Assembly: GCA_029964075.1 (NCBI GenBank)
Contig: CM057144.1
Span: forward strand, 13,787,281-13,851,280
DNA from: Patiria pectinifera
Taxonomy: Eukaryota; Echinodermata; Asteroidea; Valvatida; Asterinidae
Direction: 5' to 3'
Length of the DNA stretch: 64,000 nt
A model generated the notes under the pieces. It was given only the letters and a program-made list of their open reading frames with translations. It did not search any database and was not told where the DNA came from. Shown here piece after piece: positions 1 to 12,459 of this stretch. The position numbers were made by a program, and so were the translations under genes. Within the stretch, counting starts at the first letter, position 1. The number at the start of each line of letters is the position of its first letter.

Positions 1-3000
1 ATATATTTAAAGAGGATTTCATCAAAAAGTGTATCTAAATTCCATCACGTCATAATTAAGTTGAATGGTCAGTTTTTGACAATTAGAGGTTGCCTACAAA
101 TTATTTTGGTTTCAGATCTAGGGCAGCGTCTAATCACGTGAAAGTCGTCCTGGGAAAATTTGTACTAAAACTTGCATTTTTCGGTTAAACAAGAAAACAC
201 AGGCGATAAACAGCCTGCATCACTCATTATTTACACGTTCGGTCACAGATTGTGTTTATTGTAGATGTACATTTCTAAAACAATGGGCAGTTATACAAAA
301 TTTTACTCAAGGTATAAAATAAATACTTCTTGCAAAAATTATGCGTTTAATTTTTCCGTGCGTTGGCACGTACTCACTCTCAGTAGCCCCTCCCGCCCTG
401 CCAAAATAACCTTCATTAAGTAGCCTTTTGATTAATTGTATCCAAATAACTGCTGTAAAAATACAATTTTGGCTTTTAACATTTAGAACTCCTTAATCAT
501 ACATTAAAAGCTGTTCCCATCTCAAAACAATTACATAAGGGTATGGTTACAATGGCACAAAAACAAGTAATTAAAAATATTCAACAGGAGCATATTATAT
601 TAAAAATACCAAACAAATTAAATGAAAAGTAGTCGATTTCGCAAAACAAACTACTTTTTTGGGATCCCATTTTTTGTTTTGTTACTGCCATTAAAATGTT
701 CTCCATGTCCATATACGATTAATTACAAATACAGTTCAAAACCTTTCTATATTTATCTTGTTATAACATGTAACTTCTATTGAATGTATTTAATGCAAAG
801 ATAACACAGAAAAAAAACCTTATGAAACCAAAAAAGTATCATAATTCAGCAGGATGTTGTAAATACATTACAGCTGTGCACTGTCAAAACTCTAAGAGGG
901 CCTTTGCTAAAAATGAAAACAATAAAATGTTTCACTATATCCCCTCTTGATTGTCACCATTAACACTGCACATTTATTTTATTCCTGCAGTTTTAACTGT
1001 GGGTTTTGTTCCATATTTTTGCACATTGCATTTCCACTTAATTTCTTATATCTCATGATTATTACTTGTACTTCATTACGTAATCTCAGTTATATAAATA
1101 AAAAAGGAAAACTTATGTTAAAAAAAAGATTCTCAGGTTAAATCGGTACGATTGCTTTTGTTATTCGCAGTTTAGGCCTATACTCTTTATCTCTGATTTG
1201 GTACCTGCACTTCAACGTCTCTGTCAGGCTCAAATTACTACAACTCACCGACTTCACTGTACTTTGTATTGATCTTAACTGTTACTGAAGTCACGGGATG
1301 TTTGCGAAGGGTGCATTAAAATCAATGAATACCTTTTTTAACTGAGGATCAACAATATCAGACCGTTTGAGAACCTGCATCATGAGGTACATTCGAAGGT
1401 CGCTGGCGGTACTTAAATCGTGAAGCTTGTGCTTTCGGAGTCTTCTTCCGCAAATAGGCAAAATGCTATTTTGGTACGTTTTTCCTCAGGATGAGTATCA
1501 CGTGATTCATAGCTGCCCTAGATCTGAAACCAAAATAATTTATAGGAAGCATCTAGTCCTCAATAACTGACCATCAAACATAATTCGGACATGTTGCATT
1601 TTCGGTACACTTCTTCCTGAAATCCACAGTAAATATATACAAAAATTAATTTGGCGGTGAAAGCCCATTATGTTATGCCACTGTCACGTGACAGACACAT
1701 CCCAAACACCTGAAACCAAAATAAAGTGTAGGCGGGACACCACTCTTTAAGATGATATCGGCGATTTGACTTTTTCTTCTTCACTGTTTGGTACACTTTG
1801 TCTCGAAATTTAACTTAAGTTTAATGTTGTTGTACAACCGCAAAATGCTATTTTGGTACGTTTTTCCTCAGGACGAGTATCACGTGATTCATAGCTGCCC
1901 TAGATCTGAAACCAAAATAATTTATAGGAAGCCTCTAGTCCTCAATAACTGACCATCAAACATAATTCGGACATGTTGCATTTTCGGTACACTTCTTCCT
2001 GAAATCCGCATTAAATATATATAAAAAAAAGTAAATTTTAATAGCGGTGAAAGCCCATTATGTTATGCCACTGTCACGTGACGGACACATCCCAAACACC
2101 TGAAACCAAAATAAAGTGTAGGCAGAACACCACTCTTTAAGATGACGTCGGCGATTTGACTTTTTCTTCTTCACTGTTTGGTACACTTTGTCTCGAAATT
2201 TAACTTTATAAGTTTAATGTTGTACAACCGCAAAATGCTATTTTGGTACGATTTTTCTGGGGACAAGTATCACGTGATACATAGCTGCCCTAGATCTGAA
2301 ACCAAAATAATTTATAGGAAGCCTCTAGTCCTCAATAACTGACCATCAAACATAATTCGGACATGTTGCATTTTCGGTACACTTCTTTCTGAAATCCACA
2401 TTAAATATATAAAAAAAGAAGTAAATTTGGCGGTGAAAGCCCATTATGTTATGCCACTGTCACGTGACGGACACATCCCAAACACCTGAAACCAAAATAA
2501 AGTGTAGGCAGAACACCACTCTTTAAGATGACGTCGGCGATTTGACTTTTTCTTCGTCACTGTTTGGTGCACTTTGTCTCGAAATTTAACTTTATCAGTT
2601 TAATGTTGTACAACCGAAAAATGCTATTAAATGACGATTTTCCTCAGGACGAGTATCACGTGATTCATAGCTGCCCTAGATCTGAAACCAAAATAATTTA
2701 TAGGAAGCCTCTAGTCCTCAACAACTGACCATCAAACATAATTCGGACATGTTGCATTTTCGGTACACTTCTTCCTGAAATCCACATTAAATATATAAAA
2801 AAAGAAGAAAAATTTGGCGGTGAAAGCCCATTATGTTATGCCACTGTCACGTGACAGACACATCCCAAACACCTGAAACCAAAATAAAGTGTAGGCGGGA
2901 CACCATGATATCGGCGATTTGACTTTTTCTTCTTCACTGTTTGATACACTTTGTCTCGAAATTTAACTTAAGTTTAATGTTGTTGTACAACCGCAAAATG

Positions 3001-3600
3001 CTATTTTGGTACGATTTTTCTGGGGACGAGTATCACGTGATTCATAGCTGCCCTAGATCTGAAACCAAAATAATTTATAGGAAGCATCTAGTCCTCAATA
3101 ACTGACCATCAAACATAATTCGGACATGTTGCATTTTCGGTACACTTCTTCCTTAAATCCACAGTAAATATATACAAAAATTAATTTTGCGGTGAAAGCC
3201 CATTATGTTATGCCACTGTCACGTGACAGACACATCCCAAACACCTGAAACCAAAATAAAGTGTAGGCGGGACACCACTCTTTAAGATGATATCGGCGAT
3301 TTGACTTTTTCTTCTTCACTGTTTGGTGCACTTTGTCTTGAAATTTAACTTAAGTTTAATGTTGTACAACCGCAAAATGCTATTTTGGTACGTTTTTCCT
3401 CAGGACGAGTATCACGTGATTCATAGCTGCCCTAGATCTGAAACCAAAATACTTTATAGGAAGCCTCTAGTCCTAAATATCGAACCATCAAGCATAATAC
3501 TGACGTCCTTCATTTTCGGTACACTCCTCGATGAAATCCGCATTAAATATATAAAAATTTATAACATCAATATGTTGTTTATTGGCCTCCGTACTTTATG
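1..3600. mobile_element. Foldback-like element: inverted ends, one end carrying a satellite array
   Basis: Bases 1-190 read on the minus strand match the last unit of the array at about 3372-3560. Shared landmarks include the stretch around TTCAGATCTAGGGCAGC, a CACGTGA site and the ATATATTTA...GGATTTCATC end. The two ends are therefore inverted repeats of roughly 190 bp, enclosing about 1.25 kb of unique AT-rich DNA (191-1450) and six direct copies of the same unit (1458-3560). The left arm runs off the window, so the true end and any target duplication are not visible. No transposase frame is present. Long inverted ends built from direct repeats recall foldback elements (TU elements of sea urchins are one known case). 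Assignment to that class is inference. Confidence 0.6.
1458..3560 (+). repeat. Six-copy tandem satellite, unit 377-390 bp
   Basis: Units begin at 1458, 1840, 2230, 2616, 2993 and 3372, each opening with a GCAAAATGCTATTTTGG-like stretch (changed in unit four). Copies are highly similar and differ by small indels in an AT-rich spacer. Each carries a CACGTG palindrome in the first quarter; the first five carry a second one in GTCACGTGAC. The sixth unit is shorter and more diverged after about 3470. The frame at 3323-3601 is repeat sequence, not a gene. Confidence 0.95.
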
Positions 3601-3662
3601 AATACACGGCTGAATACACGGCTGAATACGCGGCTGTGGTATCTGGCCGAATACGCGGCCAG
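3599..3662 (+). repeat. Short GAATACACGGCT tandem repeat
   Basis: Four or more copies of a 12-bp motif (GAATACACGGCT / GAATACGCGGC) follow the right end of the satellite array, two of them exact and adjacent. Nothing else is recognised here. Confidence 0.8.
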
Positions 3663-3679
3663 GTTCACTCTGGTGCATT

Positions 3680-3990
3680 CAATCTAACAATTTGTTCTTG
3701 TAGTCTGGTTCCCTGACCCTACTTCTGATGAAACACAGCAATTTAATAGATGTCGGACAGTCGGGGACTAGTCAGGTCAGGGAAACCAGACTAGCTGGCT
3801 TGCATCCATTCATGGATGTGCGACCGATTGCAAACAAAATGTGGACTGACTAACTTTGGTAAATTGGGGGCAGTATTGAAAAAAGTTAGTTTTTCAATGA
3901 TGGTCAGCCGACCATCACTGGAAATGGATACACTAATTCCACATTTCTTAAAAATGACAGCACATCAGGTGCCATGATTTCACAGGATGC
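3680..3990 (-). mobile_element. Copy of the TTAA / GTCTGGTTCCCTGAC element (partial)
   Basis: Reads in reverse the same order as the fuller copy at 26352-26853: AGTCTGGTTCCCTGAC palindrome arms, GCAAACAAAATGTGG, the GGTCGGC/GCCGACC stem, and CAGGATGCTT. The outer end with the AGGGAATATACAACATTTGC-type terminus is not clear to the right, so this copy is diverged or truncated. Confidence 0.7.
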
Positions 3991-5049
3991 TTGAGACTAT
4001 TATTCACTTACAAGTTACAGTTAAAGTAAGGTGTACACAACATGTATTTCATAATAATTTGGTAGTTTTGATTAAAGATTTGTGATACAGTTACCACATT
4101 TTTTTGTACAGCTTTACCTGTACAGTACAATGCAGAAAACAGTTTTACAGATAATTTTTCCCCAACATTTTCACTGTGTGATTTCCTGTTGTGGAATCCT
4201 TTAGACATTTTTTCCCCTGTAATAGGAGATTCATGGTATAAGGGAGGTCAACCAATACAGGGTCCGAAATTGACTCTTGAGTAATAACTGAACATGACAG
4301 CAATTAGTGGTGGATGACAGGTCCCTGGCACAGTGTGTGCCTAGCAGGGTCACGCTGGGTCACACCAGGGGTGCTTCCTTGAAATCTCAGCATAGCCTGT
4401 GAATGGAATGGTGGTGTAGAATTACAATGTACTTGATCACTGTTTTCTGGAAGGAATAGCTTGTCCTACTGTAATTACATGATTTCCTGTTTTTTGTGTG
4501 TGTGAACTGCAGACATTTCTGGCACTATGTTCTTTCCTTGTATTACAAATGTACAAAAAATGTGTACATGTATTGTAAATTGTACTTGTAAATTATGAAT
4601 GTGCCTCCCTTATTTCAAAAATAATGTTGTGAACATCCCTGTGAGAAAAGTGATAAAAAATTGTACACAGGCCCTCGTACATGTACCAGTACCACATAGC
4701 ATGTAAAGTTAGATATTATAAAAAAAAAATCACGTATACATTTTGAGATCCTTAATCGAGTTTCTATGTTCAGGGGAGGGGGAGGGATCCATTGTGAGGC
4801 CCTACATTGTACATCTACATGAACATCAGAAATGATTTGTTGTGTAAGAACAATATTACCTTGTCCTCTATAATACGTACATTTATGTGGACATGATGAT
4901 GAATGAATTTGCAAGCAAACAATTTGCAGACAGACTCCCCTATTGGAGGAATAAGAATGTAATTGAAGAAAGTTCTCAACCATGCCTAAACCATGCCTAA
5001 AACCCTTCTATGCAAACACATATATATTCTGTGCCAAGTACAATGTATA
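3991..5049. other. Non-coding upstream intron, nothing recognised
   Basis: AT-rich sequence with scattered ACATGT motifs. Open frames at 4008-4208 and 4615-4983 (minus) have no recognisable domain. No RNA gene seen. Confidence 0.6.
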
Positions 5050-5270
5050 GTCCTTTCAGTCAAAATCAAACAAGTGACTGTTTTCAACACTTAAGAATTC
5101 TCAGCCTGCATAAAGCAGGATTGACTGGCTTTGACTGGCTAAGTAACTTGATACAGCTATGTGCATGAACATGTATGATCTGACTGTTGGTGACTAGCCT
5201 TTGTTTAAAGTATATATAGCAGGGCAAGTGGAAGTGAATTTTGACTGTCTGTGACTATTTAAATAGCAAG
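5050..5270 (+). repeat. Dispersed repeat, GATTGACTGGCTTTGACTGG family
   Basis: Shares an ordered series of motifs with 27730-28010: CAAAATCAA, AAGTGACT, CAGCCT..ATAAAGCAGGATTGACTGGC, AACTTGATACAGCTAT, GATCTGACTGTTGGTGA. The ends are not defined. No coding content; origin unknown. Confidence 0.65.
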
Positions 5271-5730
5271 AGGGCTTGATCATGTACATTTGCAGACTTA
5301 CTCCCTAAGCTATGGAGCTAGAAAGAATGTACTTGCATTTTTGTATACAATAGAGTGGAATGGCTAGAATGCCCAACGACACCATCTTGACCCTTACAAT
5401 GAGTGATGAGTAAGAGCGTTATTGACTTTCCCAGTCATCAAGATACCAACTTCCACCTCCATCCATTGTGCATGCTCAATCCAAACACATCCCTTTGTTT
5501 GCCCAGTTTGTTACGCTTGGCCGCTCCTCACACATCCCCAAGACCAGGCAGACTGAGGATGACAAGAAATAGCCATTTAATGGCCTCCCTGTATATATAT
5601 GATTGCATTGATGATGAGCTAGATTTTGGGATGACTGTGCGGTAGAGTCACGATGCATCATCAGATAATTATGTTTTTGATGGGGGTGATAGAGGGAAAG
5701 AAAAATGGAATCCGATGCCGAGCAGGTAGT

Positions 5731-5906
5731 ATTACAGAATACATACAAAAAAAGTACAGTCATACACGATTGTGAAAATTGCTGTAAATTTACAGATTTT
5801 GTTGAAAGAGTGTAGGCCTACCATTCTTTTTCTTTTTTTTAATCTGTAAATTTACAGCAATTTTGCAGTCGTGTATGGGGGTACTTTTTTGTGTGTATTC
5901 TGTAAT
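5731..5906. mobile_element. 176-bp hairpin (MITE-like) element
   Basis: ATTACAGAATACATACAAAA at the left end is mirrored by a GTGTGTATTCTGTAAT end on the right. The arms continue through GTACAGTCATACACGATTG... and AAATTGCTGTAAATTTACAG. The loop contains a T-rich stretch. Almost the whole element is self-complementary. Target duplication is uncertain. Confidence 0.75.
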
Positions 5907-7270
5907 ATTAACCGACGGGATTTTTTTTTAACCCCTACATCAGTACCATTCATGAAATGGTGGATGGTTTCTGTCAGATTTTGTTGTATTGGTAGTGAAC
6001 AGAAGGGTTACAAAATGTAAATTTAGTGAATATGGCAGTGTGCAGCTCATGCTTATGAGTATGAGGTACATGTAGTACATGCATACATGTAATTTCTATG
6101 TAATATTTATTAGGGCTACAGTGTTTAAAATCCACTTTTGTTTACCCTGGCCGGCTTGGAATGTTTTATTGTCCTTGTTTCGGATCCTTCTATCTTCTCT
6201 CTTTTTTTTCTATTTAATTTTTTTCTCCCTAGCTGTCTCCTCCTCCCCCAGCCCCTGCATGTACTCCTGTCAATCTTTCTTGTGTCCTTCATCAGCCTTA
6301 ACTATTCAAATTTGTATTTAACTTAGGCCTACTTATCTTGGTTCCTTTTTCTCATTTTATTTGCAGTATGCACATTATGATGATAATTAATTGCTTTGTC
6401 AAGGTGCTTGTCTCCCTTTGTGTGTCAGTTCTTGGGGGTTATGTAGAACCATGGAGCTATAAAACATAGCTCCATGCTTTTGTATACCACCTGGTTGAGT
6501 GTACTGTTCATACACAAACATTGTACATGTAGTACTTTCACATCTCCAAAAGACTGAAACTACAAGGTACAGGCAACAGACGATTCTAATCTTTGATTGT
6601 AATACTTTGCAAAAGAATCATCGCAGTGCATGGAAAGCAAAGTGAAACTCAACCTTTTCAATTGAATAAATATAACTCCAAATCTTTCTGTTCCAAACTT
6701 CACAGTTGGACCATGTTTTATAGCTCAATGGTCATGATGGTTGAACGGAGTAAATTTGTGGTACAGTTTTTGTTGTAATACTCATGTACTGGAACAACCA
6801 AAAATATGTACCACTACCTGCAAACAGAATCCAAGGCCTTTTTACATTGCTAATAAAAAAAATGTACAGAATTCACGGCGCCGCACGATAAACTATTCAT
6901 GAAGCATTCTGGCATGCTTGACTGAGCTGCCAAGTAGCCGGGACAGTTTCCTGCTTCTCTGCAATGTAGATTTTTTTTTAGCCTAAAGATAACCAGCGCA
7001 ATGATATGTGCCAAGTTCTGCCTGCTGGCTCATTCCCAGTTTCAGTAATTATTCTCGGGAAGAATGTAAGGGCTGCTTTGCATATCCAGATACAAAGAAA
7101 TTCCCCCACCTCAAAAAATTAATAAATTAATCAAAAGGAAATAAAAAATAAATAATAAAATCATTAAAAAGAACCGAAGACCAACAGGAAAGTGCATGTG
7201 CCGTACATGTACACATGGCATTTAATTAATATTTCCCAATTTGTGTGCATTGCAACTTATCAATTAAACT
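5907..7270. other. Non-coding intron, pyrimidine-rich tract
   Basis: Contains a CT-rich stretch at about 6175-6300 and TA-rich tracts at 7100-7170. The two overlapping open frames at 6079-6326 come from the pyrimidine tract and have no recognisable domain. No gene seen. Confidence 0.6.
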
Positions 7271-7274
7271 AAAC

Positions 7275-7695
7275 TATAACCTAGAACCTCAGCAGGTTTT
7301 CTCTAGGCACCCTGCCAAATGCAACAAAATGCAACTTGACTGAAATGCGATCCCTGCTAAATGCAACAAATTGCAACAGTAGAATCTGTCGCATTGTGCA
7401 GTGAACCCAGTGCACACCAGCCTTGGCAGCAAGCAGTTACCCTGCTAAATTCAACAAACTGCAACAGTGAATTCTGTTGCATTGCCAATAATTGGCACTA
7501 TGAGCAGTAACCCTGCTAAATGCAACAGGATGCAACATTGCCTTGGCACTATGAGCAGTTACCCTGCTACTTAAAAATGCAACAAGATGCAACAGAGCAC
7601 AGAGACTTGAGTTGCCCGCTAAATGCAACAGTATGCAACAACTTTTTAATTACCTTTGTTGATTTCTGTTGCATTTACCGGGGTTAGGGTTAAAG
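7275..7695 (+). mobile_element. Element with TTAGGGTTAAA terminus and internal ATGCAACA minisatellite
   Basis: Begins near ACCTCAGCAGGTTTTCTCTAGGCACCCTGCC and ends in GGGTTAGGGTTAAAG. The body is an irregular tandem repeat built on CCCTGCTAAATGCAACA(A/G)(A/T)TGCAACA. The copy at 17884-18243 keeps both ends and defines the family. Confidence 0.7.
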
Positions 7696-8243
7696 AAGGT
7701 ACAGTAAGCTCACTGTTGCAGTTAAGGAATTATTATAGGCCTACATGTACATGTATGGACATGAAAAAGGGTGTAACTTTTAGCATAGGACTCTGTTCAT
7801 ATGTGCCCCCTTGATGGTTGGCATGTTGAAGAGTTTTGAGAGAAACTACTTTGAGTACAAGTTGCCGCCAAACGCCTGACGCTCATACGAGGGTCACTAC
7901 TGGTTGTGTACATATCCCGATAAGAATTAATAATACCTACGTTGCTCTATTTGGGCCTGAACCATTGTGAAATATTAGAAAGTCATTTTAAAGTTGAAGA
8001 AACATTCTGATAGGTTTTTTGCACAGTGGTGGATTATGAAAGATTCAGGAAGACTCACTTGGAAACAAAAATATCCCTGAGTTATGTTATTAAATTCAGT
8101 TTGGGTGTCCTGCTTGCATGGTCCTGTAAAAAAAAATCAAATTGGCTAGAATGGCAAAATGAATGACTGTGCTTTTGCACTCATATTCATTTGGAAACTG
8201 GAAATGTACACAATTAATGACTGTTTGTTTATGTTGAATTCAG
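7696..8243. other. CASK: 3' part of upstream intron
   Basis: Intron sequence running to the acceptor TTGAATTCAG at 8234-8243. The acceptor has only a modest pyrimidine tract. No other feature recognised. Confidence 0.7.
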
Positions 8244-8356
8244 GGGGCCGTTCAGTGAGGTACGGCGATGCATCCATCGGGAGACCAACCAACAGTTTGC
8301 TGTCAAGATTGTGGATGTGGCCAAGTTCACCTCCAGTCCCGGGCTCAGCACAGAAG
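8244..8356 (+). CDS. CASK: CASK exon: kinase glycine-rich loop and ATP-binding lysine
   Basis: Translation starts on the third base of a codon (the lysine of GKG) and reads [21 protein letters not shown], then [16 protein letters not shown], ending on the first base of an aspartate codon. This is the N-lobe of the CaM-kinase domain. The loop has proline where active kinases usually carry a different residue (human P22), and AVK holds the ATP-binding lysine. The exon is 113 nt, acceptor TTCAG, donor AAG/GTTAGT; the next exon supplies the rest of GAT. Residues 1-20 are encoded outside the window. Confidence 0.97.
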
Positions 8357-8382
8357 GTTAGTATGACACTAATAAGCTTTTT

Positions 8383-8530
8383 CAGACTGCCATGTTGCCT
8401 ACCCATGGTGAATTTAACCCAGGTCCATCAGGAATGGAACCATGTAAAAGGTCATTTCAGACTATCGTCTCGCCTACCCATGGTGAAATTAACTCAGGTC
8501 CATCAGGAATGGAACCGTGTAAAAGCTGCG
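8383..8530 (+). repeat. Two-copy tandem duplication, unit about 75 bp
   Basis: Copies at 8383-8457 and 8458-8530 share GCCTACCCATGGTGAA(A/T)TTAAC(C/T)CAGGTCC and the following GGAATGGAACC..GTAAAA. The array starts 26 bp downstream of the exon donor. The frames across it are repeat-derived. Confidence 0.85.
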
Positions 8531-10389
8531 ACGAAACTTGTTTCCAACGGGTAGGAATAAATCGCAGTCGACCTTTGTGAAGTTATGACGTCATGCATGC
8601 ATCCGGATCATGTAGTCTTATTGTGAATCGTCGTCAGGTCGCGGGTGACGTGAGCATGGTTGCGATGATTCTGTGTCGAGATATGCCGCTTGTTCCTCGA
8701 TAATCACACGATCTCTCAGTTTTGTGACGGGAGCGTGACTTTTGAGCTTTATGCCGACTGTTCCGCTGTGGCTCAAGCTAATCGCGGGTAGACCCGAGGC
8801 CAGCTTTATACTTATACAAAATCTACATGTTGGGCCCAGGTCAAATCCTGAGGTTTTTTTTTCGAAAACCCATTTCAAACTAGCAAAAATCCAGTACAGA
8901 TTATACACTGGTTCAGCGCAGTGATTCAAATGCAATGTTGCATCAGTTGAATCCAAATTGAATCTCAGTTGTCCAGCATTATTAAAATTATTCGGATTTT
9001 TGCAAGAGACTGTCACACAAGCATTTTATGAACCTCGTTCAGGAAATTCCTATCTGGACACATTACAGTGTGGGAGCTTAGTCCATAAATTTAACTCTGT
9101 AAAAATAAATAATGGCAAGATTTGACAAAGTACCATCAGTAAAAATAACTGCTTTACACTATGCATTGTGTAATTAAAGTTCAAGGATTTGGATCTCGGA
9201 AGTATTAAAAGCAATAGCTAGAGGACAGAATCCAGGTTGGAAAAAGTTTTTTTTTTCCCAGCTGTTAAAAATATTTGTCCAAACGAAAGGAAAAAAAAAA
9301 CAGATGTGCTTGGTCACATTTGGTCCTATTAGGTACAGTGTATAATCCTAAATACTAGTTACTGAGGGAATATTATGACGTTCTGCACATTACATCTCAA
9401 AATTGACTGTGCTTGGCCATGTTATCCCAGTGCTTTTTGTGTCTTAATTTGACCACGTTTACCTTCCGTGGTGGTATAAAAAATGTCATGTAAATAATAT
9501 ATTTTATGTATTTTTTTTGCTGCGGGATATCAGCTCCACCAATCATCATGTCTCTACGCTAATCTGTTAGTCTGTTAATTAGTAACAAACTAACATATTT
9601 TGACCGATTTCAACCAAACGTTGTCAAAAGTATCAGTAGCCTAGCGCCAACGTGTCACATGACCAAACTGGGGTCAAAGGTCATCATGGGGTCATTGGCG
9701 TCAAAAACCTGATTTTTTTTTTTACTCAAAACACTACTCCAGAAATTACATGGCACATCACGTGACTCATACATGAACACGAATTTGTTGGCCCCAGCTT
9801 CCGAGATATTGCCGATCGAGCTTATTAAGTACATAATTAGAGGAACATGTACATTCGTACGTGTGTTCGTTTTATTTTGAACTGTCCAAGTGTCCATGAT
9901 GTGTATTCCAATTCAAATGTACTTGGTGGATTTTCTTTGCGACGTGAAGCATTGGAATTCAGGCATTCTGGTAATTGTTACCGTATATATGCCCGGTGTG
10001 CATTTTTCATGCAAGACGTCATTGCGAAGGCTCACCCCATCGCAAATTGTCCCGTATGGTGTGTACACGTACATCCCACAATCGACATCCAAGCTGTGTT
10101 TATAAAATAAGTGAATCCAACGGTAATTTTTTTCTTCCCCCAATTCCCAAGCCCTCATTTCTGACAAAAGTTCGTGGGGAGCAGAGAGCCTGTTGTTAGG
10201 GGAGGGGCCGCATGTATGAGATGGCCTGGATTTCCAGCAGGTTGTGCTCTGATTTTCGTTGACCCTTGTGACATGCACAGCGGCTTGCCAACAATCGTAG
10301 ATCAATATCTGGGGTTTTATTTTTCCTCTCTCTGTCACTCTTGGAAATGCTCCAAGACAACAGATTTTGGCAGTTGTTAAAAAAAGGTT
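8531..10389. other. Intron sequence; dispersed repeat with DR1 motif at 9671
   Basis: No gene recognised. About 9520-9850 resembles the 41200-41530 repeat: both have text on the pattern 'CAACCAAAC..TGG' and then GGGGTCAAAGGTCATC. The 160-codon minus-strand frame at 9913-10395 shows no recognisable domain and overlaps frames on the other strand; treated as chance. Confidence 0.5.
9671..9683 (+). promoter_or_regulatory. DR1-type nuclear receptor motif (GGGTCA A AGGTCA)
   Basis: Two direct half-sites spaced by one base, the arrangement bound by RXR, HNF4 and COUP-TF dimers in animals. It lies inside a dispersed repeat, so presence does not imply function. Confidence 0.3.
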
Positions 10390-10399
10390 CTGCATTTTG

Positions 10400-10965
10400 T
10401 TTGACTTAAAGGGCCTGTGCGTTGTATTTTTTTATAATGCAGTCCCTGAAAATGCTCCGTTGTGTCCCATTTTAGAAACTTTCCATTGTCGTTTTGCCAT
10501 TTTCAAGGGTATTTTGGTGCTTTTGGGGTTTTTATCCTTTAATGCAAATTTCCATAGTCATGAGCAAAAGTGCGATGTCATTTCAGGCAGAAACCTCTTC
10601 AGCACCGAACGTTTGCCAGAATTTTTGATATTTTGCTGACTCGTAAATTGTCTTTTCTTTGGTGATTCGTTGTTGTGTCAGTACGTGGCAGTAAGCCAAT
10701 GTGCATACTTTTCTCACAAACGTTTTCAATGAGCACATTTTTGGGTTCACAATTTGAACAGAAAACCCCTAAACTCAACAGTACGCGTCTTCCTGAAATG
10801 ACATCACAGCGCCCTCAGCTGACCGGAACAGCATGGAAAATTGAAAAGGTTAATAAAGAAGTGCACTTTTCAATAAAAATTTACCAGAAAGGAATCTCAA
10901 ATAGTTTTCATACAATAAGAGGAGTAGAAAGGTGCACAAAATGCGTTCCTGAGGAAAATTAATCT
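10400..10965 (+). repeat. Dispersed repeat, copy 1 (about 560 bp)
   Basis: Shares long ordered blocks with 63140-63665: GTTGTGTCCCATTT, TTTGCCATTTT..A.GGTATTTTGGTGC, GTGATGTCA, CAGCACC..AAC.TT.CCAGA, TCTTTGGTGATTCGTTG, GCAGTAAGCCAATG, CTTTTCTCACAAA. Frames within it are broken differently in the two copies, so it is not a conserved gene. Confidence 0.85.
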
Positions 10966-12459
10966 AAATATTTAAATATATACCCTTTTACATTTTGTAC
11001 AGCGATCCAATGAGTAAGGTTTTGAAGCAATGTACAAAAAATGTGCTTTTTGAATTGAAGTGGTTCATATAATCACACGGACCGACAAAAAAAGAGGAAA
11101 TAATACACACATGCATGAACACGATTTACGTTTAAAAAAACACCTTTTGACATTTCCGTTTATTGAACGCCGCACCTTTCAGCGAAAATGAGTGCTACCT
11201 GTTTCAATTTCCTTGTGCACTTAACCATTTTATTGATAGCAAGGCACCAAACTCTAGCAACAAATTCTGATTTTTATGTAAATTCAGCAAAGCTCCCAAA
11301 TTAGCTTATCTAGAGAAATACAGTACACGGTATATCCTTTGTTACCCAACATAAAATTTAAATTTCTTTGAAATAGCAGCAACTGGAAGTTCATAGAAGG
11401 GGAAACTTGTTTTACCAAGGATTTTTGTAAAACCTTCCTTTCCCTTCCTCAGATCTTTCAATTTTCCAGTCTATTTCTGGACAATAGACCCTGAAAATAC
11501 ATTGTAAAAGGTCACGCGGCGAGCTTTCATAACCTCGCACAGGCCGCTCAGTTATGGACATTTTTGGGTTGCCCTTTCTCTGCTTGCTATAATTTTTAAC
11601 AGAATGATTTCTAACCATAGTCACCTCAAGAAACATTCATGATGTAATTTTAACTGGGCACACTCATTACTTCACCGTACCTGCCAATAGAATATAGATT
11701 TTCATGTGCTGATGTACATGCAATGTATATGCACACACATCAATTCTACCACACCGGTACATTTACCACTCACAGCATCAGTGTGTGCACAAGTTGTCAC
11801 AAATTCAGCAATGCATAATGCATGCACTTACATTGTGTATTGAGTTTATGATTAATGGAGTGAGAATGACACGTCACATGATTTCACACCTGCAATTTGG
11901 AAAGGCAAGGGTGCATACAATGCATGAAGGGACAAGACAGTCACATGTACACGATGAACAGTACATGTACCACTCAGATGGTAGTACATGTACATGTGTA
12001 TACAACTTAAGGGTGCAGACCTGCAAATCGACTCCCTTAGACTTCAGTGATAATTATGCATACTTCTGAAATTTATTACAAATACTCACAACTCTCCAAG
12101 GTGTTTGAGACACCCATCAAATTAAAGCTTATTTCATCATCTTTTATTTTCTGTTCAATTTTTGTTCAATTATCCCATGACTTTTGGGAGAAAATTCCAT
12201 CCAAAGATGATCAGCCCGAAAAGTAGTCCTGTGGCCCATCGCCATTTTGAAAAATGATGCCTGCGCTCCGTTGCCAAATAGAGCAATTTTATGGCCCAAT
12301 TTCATCCACATTTCACAGAAATACGAGCTTGAACTGCTGTGCACGGCTTCCAGCCATCTTTTTGTACAAACCTTCAAGTTCATGGCCCACGGAATGCTCT
12401 AATAGCAAAGCAGTTGAGGGCATGTACAAATCGTGATTTGGCCCGCGTAGGCAATTCTG
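10966..12459. other. Intron sequence, nothing recognised
   Basis: Low-complexity and ACATGTAC-rich stretches (11700-12010). No gene, RNA or clear repeat boundary identified. Confidence 0.5.

Noticed and set aside
7670..7695. Interstitial telomere repeat (TTAGGG)
   Set aside because: Only one TTAGGG unit, forming part of the inverted end of a transposable element.
8146..8554. Open frames on both strands over the first CASK exon
   Set aside because: They are shadows. The true reading of 8244-8356 is a different frame matching CASK.
9913..10395. 160-codon minus-strand frame
   Set aside because: No recognisable motif, and overlapping frames of similar quality on the other strand.
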